Notes under the pieces: generated by a model | The model's input: the letters and a program-made list of their open reading frames with translations, nothing else | Told to the model about the DNA's origin: nothing | The model's database searches: none | Program-made: the position numbers and the translations under genes | Assembly (NCBI GenBank): GCA_034506175.1 | Contig: JAPDQB010000005.1 | Location: 108,770-172,769, forward strand | Source of the DNA: a candidate division KSB1 bacterium | Lineage (GTDB): Bacteria > Zhuqueibacterota > Zhuqueibacteria > Zhuqueibacterales > Zhuqueibacteraceae | Direction of reading: 5' to 3' | DNA: 64,000 nucleotides | Shown: positions 1 to 7,809 of the stretch, piece by piece | Position numbering within the stretch: position 1 is the stretch's first letter | Layout: every line of letters begins with the position of its first letter

Positions 1-311
1 TGATCGATGGCGACGATCACCGTGCCGATGAACAGAAAGGTGAAGCCCCAAAAAATGAGAAAGTGTGAAACCCCGGCATACGTGTCGCGATGAAAGATCG
101 TGCGATTTTGCGCAATGGTTGTGAGCGCGCCGGCAAGGCGCCGGCCGAAATGGTCGAAGCGGTTGACGCTGCGGCCGCGACGATATTTTTGATAACGGCG
201 GTAGAAGCCATACAGAAACGCCAGCGAGGCGATTCCGGCAACGGCATAAAACACCAGTTGCAGCCACATCGGAAAATGCGCAAAGATTTCGCGGGTGGGG
301 GTTTCTGGCAT
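1..311 (-). CDS. Membrane-bound Fe-S reductase, HdrD/NarI-like, N-terminal part
   Basis: The gene runs off the left edge; only its first ~103 codons are present. The start is ATG at 311, preceded by AAGGAGAT at a normal spacing. The protein has two membrane segments, at about residues 13-33 and 84-102, separated by a basic loop. That loop carries a HFGRR motif and the segment NRTIFHRDTYAGVSH. This pattern is typical of the nitrate-reductase-gamma-like membrane domain that precedes the 4Fe-4S and CCG domains in heterodisulfide-reductase-type Fe-S oxidoreductases, which pass electrons between quinones and cytoplasmic acceptors. The Fe-S part lies outside the window, so the exact family is an inference. 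Confidence 0.7.
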   Translation of the reverse strand, partial: MPETPTREIFAHFPMWLQLVFYAVAGIASLAFLYGFYRRYQKYRRGRSVNRFDHFGRRLAGALTTIAQNRTIFHRDTYAGVSHFLIFWGFTFLFIGTVIVAID

Positions 312-406
312 ATTTTCATCTCCTTATTTGTTCTTGTAACAATGCCGGACGACACAACGACGAAACTTTATTTTCATCATTATTCTTTTAGAAGTTGAAT
401 CTTTGC

Positions 407-516
407 CAAAAAAGTAAAGATTTTTGGCTCACAGAAAAAATCCACTTCAGTGAGAGTTCCATTTCTGTGAGCGAGTAAATCTTTTTGGTTGCGGCTCGTC
501 TGCGGTATGGGGAATT
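407..516. repeat. Palindromic intergenic element, copy 1 (short form)
   Basis: This is about 110 bp nearly identical to 4991-5117. The outer arms are GCTCACAGAAA and TTTCTGTGAGC, extended outward by AAAGATTT and AAATCTTT, so the RNA or single strand could fold into a long hairpin. Compared with copy 2 it lacks 17 bp lying between two CTCACAGAA direct repeats, as expected of a slippage deletion. It sits between the stop codon of the TPR gene and the start of the Fe-S reductase gene, and its right end abuts the TPR stop codon. It resembles a REP or MITE-like element, with no transposase seen. Confidence 0.75.
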
Positions 517-2269
517 ACCCGGCAGCGTATTTTTGCAGTAATTCTTGTACTTTGTCCGTTTTCGGATGCCCGATTTGCCGGCCCACCTCGAGCGCCTGCT
601 GGAGCAGGGGCAGGCCGTGCTCTTTTTGCCCGAGGTCGCAGAGCAGGCTGCCGAGATCGCGGGAAGCAGCGAAGAGCAATTCGGCATAATTGATTTCTTG
701 GGCGATTTGCAGGGCCTCGCGGAAGGCTTGCAGAGCTTTTTCCCGCTCCTTATGCTGGAGATAAATATGCGCCATGTTGTGGCGCGTCGTGCCCTCGCCC
801 AACCGGTTGCCGATTTCGCGGCAAATCTTCAAACTCTGTTGCAAATAGTCCAGCGCCGTCGCGTAATCCCCGGCCGCACGATAAATGCCTGCGATGTTGT
901 TCAGCGTCGCGCCCTCGCCCGCGCGATCCCCGATTTCGCGGCTGATCTTCAAACTCTGTTGCAAATAGTCCAGCGCCGTCGCGTAATCCCCGCGCGCCTT
1001 GTAAATTTGACTGATGTTGTTCAGCGTCACGCCCTCGCCCTGCCGGTCGCCGATTTCGCGGCTTATCTTCAAACTCTGTTGCAAATAGTCCAGCGCCGTC
1101 TTGTAATCCCCGCCAGCATAAGCGGTCGTGGCAAGGTTGTTCAGCGTCGTGCCCTCGCCCCGCCGGTCGCCGATTTCGCGGCTTATCTTCAAACTCTGTT
1201 GCAAATAGTCCAGCGCCGTGGCGTAATCCCCGCGCGCATCATAGATCTGGCTGATGTTACCCAGCGTCGTGCCCTCGCCCGCCCGGTCCCCGATTTCGCG
1301 GCAAATCTTCAAACTCTGTTGCAAATACTCCAGCGCCGCGTCGTAGTCGCCACGCGCTTTAAACAATTGGCTGATGTTGTTCAGCGTCGCGCCCTCGCCC
1401 TGCCGGTCGCCGAGTTTTTTCCTTATTGACAGGCTCTTCTCATAATGCCCCAGGGCTTCGTCCAAATTTCCCAAATGATCATGCAGCAGGCCGAGGCGAT
1501 TCAACAAGTCGCCACGAATCGCCATGATCTCATGGGTATCTGCTTTCTCATGCGCTTCGTATTCGGCCAGCAAATTGGCGAAGAGCTGAATACGCTTTTT
1601 TTTCTCTTCGACCGGCAACCGGGCCAGCATCATGCTGCCACGTTCGGATTCAAATTGTACCCACATCTTTTCCAGCTCAGTTGGCGGCGCGGCAAACTCG
1701 AACACGCCACTGCGCCAGGCCCAAAAATCCGGCGCGCCTTCGATGATCGCTTGCAGCACGTATTCCGGCACCCACAAAACCAACGGCGCCGGAATGCGTT
1801 CGCGGAAATTTTCCCGCTTGTAATTCATCACCGCGAGCAGCGGGTGATAAATGGCCGAGGAGGAAATGGAGTTTTCCAAACCATAAACAAAAATGACGCG
1901 ACGGGCAACGGTTGCGCCGGTTTGCGGGTTTTGGTCTTGGGTCGCAGGGTGCAGGCGGCGCGACAATTCGGTCAGCAGGTCGGCTATGGGGGCGGTGAAT
2001 TCGATCTCGAGGAAGGTGAAGCCCTGCGGTTCGAGGCGCCGGCGAATGGCCTGCATCAGCTCGGCGCGTTGCACCGGCATGTTCACGCGGGCAAATGCCG
2101 GGGTTGAATCATCGAGCGCGTCAACATGCTCAAGCGCCAGCAGCGTTTCCTGCTCGCCGGAGTGTTCTTGCAAAAATGCAGGTGCCAGCAATCTTGACTC
2201 ACCGGCCTCAGCGCTTCGTTTGGCGGCTGGTTTTGACGACCGGCTTTTGCCGGAGAGCTTTTTGTTCAT
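515..2269 (-). CDS. TPR-repeat protein with N-terminal degenerate ATPase-like domain
   Basis: The protein is 584 residues if it starts at ATG 2269, after GGA, inside the 3' end of the upstream ATPase gene; the two overlap by 62 bp. The first ~60 residues are basic and Ser/Lys rich. Residues ~70-230 look like a P-loop-type fold without a Walker A: a Walker-B-like strand VIFVYGLENS is followed by PLVLWVPEYVLQ and APDFWAWRSGVFEF, a block known from STAND-type TPR proteins. At least seven 40-residue TPRs follow (GDYATALDYLQQSLKI-type), five of them almost identical. The TPRs should bind a partner protein. The overlap with the ATPase suggests the two work as one unit. The substrate is unknown. Confidence 0.8.
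   Translation of the reverse strand: MNKKLSGKSRSSKPAAKRSAEAGESRLLAPAFLQEHSGEQETLLALEHVDALDDSTPAFARVNMPVQRAELMQAIRRRLEPQGFTFLEIEFTAPIADLLTELSRRLHPATQDQNPQTGATVARRVIFVYGLENSISSSAIYHPLLAVMNYKRENFRERIPAPLVLWVPEYVLQAIIEGAPDFWAWRSGVFEFAAPPTELEKMWVQFESERGSMMLARLPVEEKKKRIQLFANLLAEYEAHEKADTHEIMAIRGDLLNRLGLLHDHLGNLDEALGHYEKSLSIRKKLGDRQGEGATLNNISQLFKARGDYDAALEYLQQSLKICREIGDRAGEGTTLGNISQIYDARGDYATALDYLQQSLKISREIGDRRGEGTTLNNLATTAYAGGDYKTALDYLQQSLKISREIGDRQGEGVTLNNISQIYKARGDYATALDYLQQSLKISREIGDRAGEGATLNNIAGIYRAAGDYATALDYLQQSLKICREIGNRLGEGTTRHNMAHIYLQHKEREKALQAFREALQIAQEINYAELLFAASRDLGSLLCDLGQKEHGLPLLQQALEVGRQIGHPKTDKVQELLQKYAAG
781..1420. repeat. Tandem 120-bp repeats encoding TPRs
   Basis: Five consecutive units have a period of exactly 120 bp; for example the phrase GCAAATAGTCCAGCGCCGT recurs at 841, 961, 1081 and 1201, and with one change at 1321. 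Each unit encodes one 40-residue TPR. Identity is high at the DNA level, including third codon positions, which indicates recent duplication or gene conversion rather than old divergence. Differences cluster at the loop codons between the two helices. Confidence 0.9.
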
Positions 2270-3611
2270 TTTTCCAGGCTTCTTGAAACTTGCGGGTTTG
2301 CTGCACGGCGGGATGCACATCCGCCCAACGCGCGCCGTCTTGATATTCCAGCACAATCAAGTTATAAGGAAGCCACGCGTATTCGGCGTCGCTGGGCAGA
2401 CGTTTTTCACGGTGGATGCGCACCAGTCGCGGCAAATCCGCATCTTTGACCAGGCGATCATATTCCCGCACCAGGGCGCAAATGGCCTTGTCCACCGCCA
2501 GCGTGGTGATTTGCTTGGCACTGTAGTCGCAGGCATAGCGGAGCAGATGCATCAGGTCACGCACATGGCCGCCGGAGGCCAGGCACAATTTGTCCACGCT
2601 TTTTGCATCCGCGAAGACGGCCTCGATCGCCACGCGCTGGCTAACCATGCGGCGCATGGCCTCGAGGCCATCCCTACAAATTTTGCCGTTCTCTTCCCGA
2701 ATTTTGATCGACGGCAGCGTGAGCGGCAGATCGGGATAGACCTTGCTCAGGTTTTCATGAAAGTAGATCGAGATCGGCGCGGTGTAAATCGCGTGGCAAT
2801 GCGGGGCTTTGAGGTGATCAGCGTGCTCAAGATGAATGGCGCTGGGGGCAGTGCGCCGGCCTTTGTCATCCAGCAATTTGGGAATAATCCGGTCGAGGCC
2901 GTCGATGATGATGACCAATCCCTGTTTGCCGCTCTCGCGCAATTGCTGCTGGAGCTTGTCGATCAGATCGTTCAAATCTTCGAGGAATCGCGCGGTGCGC
3001 TGCTCAATTTCCACGCGCAATTGCTTTTTGAAGGTTGACCCGCTGGTGAGAAAACCGCGCACCGCGGCCATCATTTTGGCGAAAAACGGAATCTGCGGTT
3101 CGACGCGGAACTCGGTGGCGAGGGTGTTTTCGACGGTGTCACGGTCTTCTTTTTCGAGGGTGACTTTTGCCAGGCGCATGGCCAGATCGTCCAAACGGCT
3201 GGCATCCAATTGCAGACCGAGACTGCTCTCACGCACCTGGATGTCCAATTGCCGCATCATCGCCAGTAAAATGTCGGCATAGTCGACATCGTTCACGTCG
3301 ATTTCGAGGGCCGCGTCAAAATAAACGACGAAGAAACCTTCTGTTTCCAAACGATCTTTGAGCAAGAGCAGCTCCGTGGATTTGCCACAGCCGTGCCCGG
3401 CGAGTAATTGTTTGAGATATTGCACCGGCCGGGCGGCATTGGCACGAATGATGCGCTGGGCAATCATGTTGACGATGTGCTCATCCCCGCGCACCGGCGC
3501 GCAATCGACGTAACGCGGATCCCCGGGCAAAAGCGGCTGTTCGGGGTTGACAGCATTGTAGGTTTCGGTGATGTTGGTGGCAGGCTGAAAAGTTTTCGTC
3601 GCAGATGGCAT
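2208..3611 (-). CDS. P-loop ATPase (AAA/STAND-like), partner of the TPR protein
   Basis: The start is ATG 3611, preceded by GGAG; the product is 467 residues. Walker A GHGCGKST is at about residues 73-80 and Walker B LVIIIDGLDR at about 232-241. Between them lies an unusually long charged, probably helical segment (~105-230). The C-terminal half carries a GGHVRDLMHLLRYA helix, which resembles the sensor/lid region of ORC/Cdc6- or KAP-like ATPases. There is no membrane segment. Its 3' end overlaps the start of the TPR gene by 62 bp, so the two are probably translationally coupled. A regulatory or defence-related switch is plausible, but no effector domain can be seen. Confidence 0.75.
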   Translation of the reverse strand: MPSATKTFQPATNITETYNAVNPEQPLLPGDPRYVDCAPVRGDEHIVNMIAQRIIRANAARPVQYLKQLLAGHGCGKSTELLLLKDRLETEGFFVVYFDAALEIDVNDVDYADILLAMMRQLDIQVRESSLGLQLDASRLDDLAMRLAKVTLEKEDRDTVENTLATEFRVEPQIPFFAKMMAAVRGFLTSGSTFKKQLRVEIEQRTARFLEDLNDLIDKLQQQLRESGKQGLVIIIDGLDRIIPKLLDDKGRRTAPSAIHLEHADHLKAPHCHAIYTAPISIYFHENLSKVYPDLPLTLPSIKIREENGKICRDGLEAMRRMVSQRVAIEAVFADAKSVDKLCLASGGHVRDLMHLLRYACDYSAKQITTLAVDKAICALVREYDRLVKDADLPRLVRIHREKRLPSDAEYAWLPYNLIVLEYQDGARWADVHPAVQQTRKFQEAWKNEQKALRQKPVVKTSRQTKR

Positions 3612-3736
3612 TGGTTCTCCGGCAGCATTTGTTTTTATACGATAATCTACAGGGAGGAGAGCCGAAAAGCAAGGAATTTTTGCCCAAGTTGGTCGCGGCG
3701 AAATGCCAAGCAATTCCAACGCGAGGGGATGGCATT

Positions 3737-4909
3737 TTAAACGTCATGCAAATGATATTTCGCTTCGACGATACAATCGATCACCCCCCCGCCAACCACC
3801 ACCCCGTCATCATAAAACACCGCGGACTGGCCGGGTGTGATGGCGCGCTGCGGCGTATCGAAATGAACGCGAACGCGATGCGGCCCGGCGTCAAACAAGC
3901 GGGCGGGCGCGCCGGTGTCGCGATAACGAATCTTGCAGGAAACCGCCGTGCCATCCGCCGGGCAATAAAGCGATCCCCAATTCACCGAGCTGACGACGAA
4001 ATCACTCTGACGCAAATCCTCGTCCTCGCCGACGACAATGGTGTTGGTGTCGGGATGGATGGCAGTGATGAAAATCGGGCGTCCGAGCGCCAGACCAAGT
4101 CCCTTGCGCTGACCGATGGTATAAAATGGAAAGCCCTGATGCACGCCAACCTGCCGGCCGGTGGCATCGACAAAATCGCCGCCGCCAATTTCGGCAACGG
4201 CTTCCGGCGCGCGCTCGCGCAGATAGCGGCGATAATCATTATCGGGAATAAAACAAATTTCCTGGCTTTCCTTCTTCTCTGCGGTCTTTAAGCCGAGAGC
4301 GCGGGCAATCTCGCGCACTTGCGGTTTGGTCAAGTCGCCGAGGGGGAAAATCGTGCGCGCCAAGGCTTCCTGCCGCACGCCCCACAGCGCGTAGCTCTGA
4401 TCCTTCTGCTCATCGACGGCACGCAGGAGTTCCCAACGACTCGTTGCCGCATTGAAACGCGAGCGAGCATAATGGCCGGTGGCCAGAAAACTCGCGCCGA
4501 TGTCTTCGGTCTGCTGCAACAGCGCGCCCCACTTGATAAAAGTATTGCAGCGCACGCAGGGATTCGGCGTTCGTCCGCCAAAATACTCGTCGATAAAATT
4601 CTGCTGCACGCTGCGATCAAAAATCTCGCGGAAATCAGAAACGTAATGCGGCACGCCGAGCTTGTGGCAGACGGCGCGGGCATCGGCCATGGTGTCAATC
4701 GAGCAGCAGCCGCTTTCGAGATTGACATTGCCGCCGCTGGCGTGATAATCCCACAAATTCAGCGTGATGCCGACGACGCGGTAGCCGTGTTCGTGCAGCA
4801 GCGCCGCCGCCACGGAACTATCGACGCCGCCGCTCATGGCGACGACGACGGTTTCACCGGCGCCGGGCGAGAGCTTGGACTTATGAATGAGTTCAGAATT
4901 TCGATGCAT
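3737..4909 (-). CDS. mnmA: tRNA-specific 2-thiouridylase MnmA
   Basis: MnmA transfers sulfur to U34 of Lys, Glu and Gln tRNAs in the cytoplasm. The PP-loop SGGVDSS lies near the N-terminus. The two catalytic cysteines are in GRTPNPCVRCN and KESQEICFIPD, and FPFYTIGQRKGLG is conserved. The product is 390 residues from ATG 4909, slightly longer than usual because of a ~20-residue polar leader. No strong Shine-Dalgarno site precedes this ATG, and an upstream in-frame start at 4993 would place the leader in the repeat element, so I prefer 4909. The cysteine desulfurase gene, the likely sulfur donor, lies directly upstream on the same strand. Confidence 0.95.
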   Translation of the reverse strand: MHRNSELIHKSKLSPGAGETVVVAMSGGVDSSVAAALLHEHGYRVVGITLNLWDYHASGGNVNLESGCCSIDTMADARAVCHKLGVPHYVSDFREIFDRSVQQNFIDEYFGGRTPNPCVRCNTFIKWGALLQQTEDIGASFLATGHYARSRFNAATSRWELLRAVDEQKDQSYALWGVRQEALARTIFPLGDLTKPQVREIARALGLKTAEKKESQEICFIPDNDYRRYLRERAPEAVAEIGGGDFVDATGRQVGVHQGFPFYTIGQRKGLGLALGRPIFITAIHPDTNTIVVGEDEDLRQSDFVVSSVNWGSLYCPADGTAVSCKIRYRDTGAPARLFDAGPHRVRVHFDTPQRAITPGQSAVFYDDGVVVGGGVIDCIVEAKYHLHDV

Positions 4910-4990
4910 TTGAAAATATCTTACCCGCGAAAAACGCGAAATTATTTTCGCCTGTTTCGTGCCTTTAGTCTCTAACAAGTAAAATGTGTG

Positions 4991-5117
4991 CAAAAAAGCA
5001 AAGACTTTTGGCTCACAGAATAGGAACTCTCACAGAAAAAAATCGCTTCGGTGAGAGTTCCATTTCTGTGAGCGAGTAAATCTTTCTGGTTGCGGCTTGT
5101 CCGCGTTGGGGGGAATT
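4991..5117. repeat. Palindromic intergenic element, copy 2 (full form)
   Basis: This is 127 bp matching 407-516 but with 17 additional bp. It can form a nearly perfect hairpin: a 23-base arm starting GCTCACAGAA and continuing GGAACTCTCAC pairs with GTGAGAGTTCC and TTTCTGTGAGC, with two central mismatches. The loop is about 17 bases. It sits between the 3' end of iscS and the start of mnmA, the same context as copy 1: downstream of one minus-strand gene and upstream of the next, in the same orientation. Confidence 0.75.
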
Positions 5118-5128
5118 TCAAAGTTTTT

Positions 5129-6271
5129 CTACTTCGATTTTGACTTGCGTTGCAAAATTTTCTCAAGCGCTTGCAGCGTCGTCTCGATCTCAGCTTCGGT
5201 CGTATACTTCCCAAAGCTGAATCGCAACGCCGAGACCGCGCGTTCCTGCGGCAGCTTCATGGCGCGCAAAACGTGGCTCACTTCGACGCTGCCGGAGCTG
5301 CACGCCGAGCCGTTGCTCACGGCGATGCCCTGCAGGTCGAGGCTCATCAGCAGCGCGGTGCTCTCGAAGCCGGGGAAAGAAAGATTCAGCACCGCCGGCA
5401 AGCGTGAAGCCGGGTTGCCGTTCATGGTCGCGCCGGGAAAAATTTGCTGCACACGCCGCCAGAAATTCTCGCTGAGTGCGCGTAACCGTTCGGATTCGGC
5501 TGCTTGATTGGCGATCATCAGCTCAGCAGCTTTGCCCAAACCCACAATGCCGGCGACGTTTTCAGTGCCGGCGCGACGGTCTCTTTCCTGATGTCCGCCA
5601 AAGAGCAACGGCTGGAGCTTGACGCCACGACGAACGAACAACGCGCCCATGCCTTTCGGTCCGTAAATTTTGTGAGCGGAAAGCGAAAGCAACGATACTG
5701 GAATCTGGCGAACATCAAGCGGCAATTTGCCAAACGTCTGCACCGCGTCGGAGTGAAAAAGAATTTTGCGCTCGGCGGCCAGCGTGGCGATGTCGGCAAT
5801 GGGGTTGATGGTCCCGACTTCGTTGTTGGCGTGCATGATGGAAATCAGCACGGTATCGGGGCGGATCGCTTCGGCAACCGCCTGCGCCGAAATCATGCCC
5901 GTCACCTCAGGTTCGAGATAAGTGATTTTCCAGCCACGCTGTTCCAGCTCGCGGCAGGAATTGAGCACGCACGGATGCTCGATACGGCTGGTGACGACAT
6001 GCTGCGGCTCAGCAAAAGTGCCGGCCACGCCAAAAATCGCCAGATTGCCGGCCTCGGTGCCGCCGCTGGTGAAGGCGATCTCCTGCGGTTGCGCGCCGAG
6101 CGCCGTCGACAATTTTTCGCGCGCCGCCTCAACCGCAACTTTGGTCTCGCGGCCAAAACTGTGAATGCTCGAGGGGTTGCCAAAATGTTCGGTCAAATAA
6201 GGCCGCATCGCCTCCAACACTTCCGGCGCCAGCGGCGTGGTGGCGCTGTAATCAAGATAAATTCGGTTCAT
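5129..6271 (-). CDS. iscS: Cysteine desulfurase, IscS/NifS family
   Basis: This PLP enzyme takes sulfur from cysteine as a persulfide for tRNA thiolation and Fe-S clusters. The start is ATG 6271, with AGAGGA just upstream; 380 residues. The PLP lysine is Lys201 in LSLSAHKIYG and the catalytic cysteine is Cys324 in NGSACSSGS. The family features YLDYSATTP at the N-terminus, SGGTEAGN and SRIEHPCV are present. mnmA follows 219 bp downstream on the same strand, matching the known IscS to MnmA sulfur relay. A different desulfurase subtype (NifS) cannot be excluded by sequence alone. Confidence 0.95.
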   Translation of the reverse strand: MNRIYLDYSATTPLAPEVLEAMRPYLTEHFGNPSSIHSFGRETKVAVEAAREKLSTALGAQPQEIAFTSGGTEAGNLAIFGVAGTFAEPQHVVTSRIEHPCVLNSCRELEQRGWKITYLEPEVTGMISAQAVAEAIRPDTVLISIMHANNEVGTINPIADIATLAAERKILFHSDAVQTFGKLPLDVRQIPVSLLSLSAHKIYGPKGMGALFVRRGVKLQPLLFGGHQERDRRAGTENVAGIVGLGKAAELMIANQAAESERLRALSENFWRRVQQIFPGATMNGNPASRLPAVLNLSFPGFESTALLMSLDLQGIAVSNGSACSSGSVEVSHVLRAMKLPQERAVSALRFSFGKYTTEAEIETTLQALEKILQRKSKSK

Positions 6272-6277
6272 GGTCCT

Positions 6278-6345
6278 CTGGTTGCTGGTTTCTTGTTCCT
6301 GGCCGCTGGTCACTCTTTTTCCAGCAACAAGCAACGAGCAACCAG
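6278..6345. repeat. Imperfect palindrome made of short repeated words, iscS leader
   Basis: Two 25-base arms (6278-6302 and 6321-6345) pair with three mismatches around an 18-base loop. Each arm is itself built of TTGCTGG/TTGTTC-like words. The base of the hairpin touches the iscS Shine-Dalgarno region, so it would lie in the iscS 5' leader if transcription begins upstream. Similar word-built palindromes occur at 30033-30076 and 40110-40170. Confidence 0.6.
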
Positions 6346-6553
6346 CTACCAGTTTTAATATACGACCACCTTGTAACTTTATCAAGCAGTTTTTCCAGGC
6401 CGGGATTCGGCAAAAATTAAAATGACAAGCAAGTATACACAGTGTGTAAAACGTACTATAGGTTCATCTCAAATAAAAGAATGATTTATGGCAAAAACGC
6501 CGAGGAAAAGCATGGTCTAAACTTTGCTAAAATTAAAAGCACCTCTCGCGCTT

Positions 6554-6609
6554 GGCCCTATGCATGTCGATTCGGTTTGGCGGAAACCGAGCGACCATAG
6601 GGCCTTTTT
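6554..6609 (+). terminator. Two-tier hairpin followed by a T run (terminator or attenuator)
   Basis: The outer stem GGCCCTATG/CATAGGGCC (6554-6562 with 6596-6604) encloses an inner stem TCGGTTT/AAACCGA with a five-base loop, and is followed by TTTTTATTT. No gene on the plus strand precedes it. It therefore ends either a short untranslated RNA starting around 6450-6500 or a long rpiA leader. The rest of 6346-6700 is AT-rich with no coding sequence I can support. Confidence 0.55.
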
Positions 6610-6702
6610 ATTTCAGCAAAAATTTTAAATTACAAATTTTCAAATTTAAATTTGCAATCGAGCATTATTTCCCGGCCGCCATACGCCTTCCCCATTTGCT
6701 TC

Positions 6703-6731
6703 TTGACTTCTCAAAACAGTTTCATTATCTT
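6703..6731 (+). promoter_or_regulatory. Predicted sigma-70 promoter of rpiA
   Basis: TTGACT (6703-6708), a 17-base spacer, then TATCTT (6726-6731). It lies 41 bases before the rpiA start codon and downstream of the 6554-6609 hairpin, so transcripts from here bypass that terminator. Confidence 0.6.
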
Positions 6732-6772
6732 AGCTTTCACGATGTCCAATCATAACCGGTAGGGAGAGAGGA

Positions 6773-7468
6773 ATGCCAAAACTATTAACGCAGGAACAAA
6801 AGCAACTGGCAGCAGCGGCGGCCGTGGAGTTTGTTGAGAACCGAATGATTATCGGTCTGGGCAGCGGCAGCACCAGCGAGGTGGCGATTCGCTTGTTGGC
6901 GGAAAAGGTGAAAACAGGCTTGAAAATCGTCGGTGTGCCGACTTCCGTGGCGACCGAAAAGCTGGCGCGGCGTTTGAAAATTCCGCTGGTGAGCGACTTC
7001 GGAGTCATCACCAAAATCGATTTGACGATTGACGGCGCCGACGAAGTCGATCCGCAGCTCAATCTCATCAAAGGCGGCGGCGGGGCGCTGACACGTGAGA
7101 AACTCGTCGCCAGCCGCAGCGAGCGCGTCATCATCATCGTCGATGAAAAAAAGCTGGTCAAAAAACTCGGCAAATTTCCCTTGCCGGTGGAAGTTCTGCC
7201 GTTTGGCTGGCGTTCCACCTTGGAAATTTTGCGCGGCTTCAGCGGCCGGGCGAAATTGCGGGAGAAAGCACCGGGGAAACCTTTTGTGACTGACAATGGC
7301 AATTATCTCATCGATTGCGCCTTCGGCAGAATAAAAAAGCCGCCTCATCTGGCGCAGCAGATCAAGAACATCACCGGCGTCGTTGAAGTCGGGCTTTTTA
7401 TCGGCCGGGCTGATTTGGTGCTCGTCGGCCGCCGCAACGGCCGCGTCGAAGAGAAATGGGCGGCGTGA
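6773..7468 (+). CDS. rpiA: Ribose-5-phosphate isomerase A
   Basis: RpiA interconverts ribose 5-phosphate and ribulose 5-phosphate in the pentose phosphate pathway (cytoplasm). The 231 residues match the usual length. Diagnostic motifs are IGLGSGST near residue 27, DLTIDGADEVD, KGGGGALTREK and the NYLIDC segment near the C-terminus. The ATG at 6773 follows an AGGGAGAGAGG Shine-Dalgarno site. The gene has its own predicted promoter and stands alone, with degenerate toxin-antitoxin sequence downstream. Confidence 0.96.
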   Translation: MPKLLTQEQKQLAAAAAVEFVENRMIIGLGSGSTSEVAIRLLAEKVKTGLKIVGVPTSVATEKLARRLKIPLVSDFGVITKIDLTIDGADEVDPQLNLIKGGGGALTREKLVASRSERVIIIVDEKKLVKKLGKFPLPVEVLPFGWRSTLEILRGFSGRAKLREKAPGKPFVTDNGNYLIDCAFGRIKKPPHLAQQIKNITGVVEVGLFIGRADLVLVGRRNGRVEEKWAA

Positions 7469-7512
7469 TTGGCGCTTGATTTTGTCATGATGATTTGCTA
7501 TTTTATCTCTGA

Positions 7513-7590
7513 CTGAAAGTTATCGAATCGTTGACTAAAGAGGAAATTGATGCTTGGCTTCAAGAAGAACGGGATAGCTGGGGAGAATAG
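7513..7590 (+). pseudogene. Remnant of a VapB-type antitoxin (C-terminal tail)
   Basis: Only about 25 codons stay open, reading IESLTKEEIDAWLQEERD near the end, directly before a PIN-domain reading frame. No ATG start is present; an in-frame stop lies just upstream. The acidic, helical tail and its position six bases before a PIN gene are what a VapB antitoxin C-terminus looks like. The DNA-binding half is missing. Confidence 0.45.
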
Positions 7591-7596
7591 ATTCGT

Positions 7597-7809
7597 ATGT
7601 TCTATTATCTCGATACGGCGCCGATTATTTACCTTGTTGAAAAAATAACGCCATTTTATGAACGCGCCTCAGAACGTTTGCGAAAGCCGGAAATTTTATT
7701 GGCAACTTCTACTCTATCGCGATTGGAAACGAGTTCCTGCGATGTTTTCCTCACCAGTGACCATCGCCTTGACCGCTGCACCGAGATCAAAACCGAAATT
7801 TTAGAATGA
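7597..7809 (+). pseudogene. Truncated PIN-domain (VapC-like) toxin remnant
   Basis: These 70 codons hold the two ends of a PIN domain: MFYYLDTAPIIYLVE with the first acidic residue at the N-terminus, and VFLTSDHRL, the region of the last acidic residue, near the C-terminus. PIN toxins are usually ~130-140 residues. The middle, with the second and third acidic residues and most helices, is missing, as after an in-frame deletion. It is unlikely to be an active RNase. The stop overlaps the start of the downstream thioesterase gene (ATGA). Confidence 0.6.

Noticed and set aside
781..1420. Non-coding satellite or CRISPR-like array
   Set aside because: The 120-bp period is three times 40 codons in one open frame and encodes clear TPRs.
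1893..3038. Long plus-strand frame of 381 codons
   Set aside because: It is antisense to the ATPase/TPR genes, has no recognisable motif or Shine-Dalgarno site, and its composition (Arg/Gln/Ala rich) is what the complement of GC-rich coding DNA gives.
7597..7809. Functional VapC toxin
   Set aside because: Half of the PIN domain, including two of the acidic residues, is missing.
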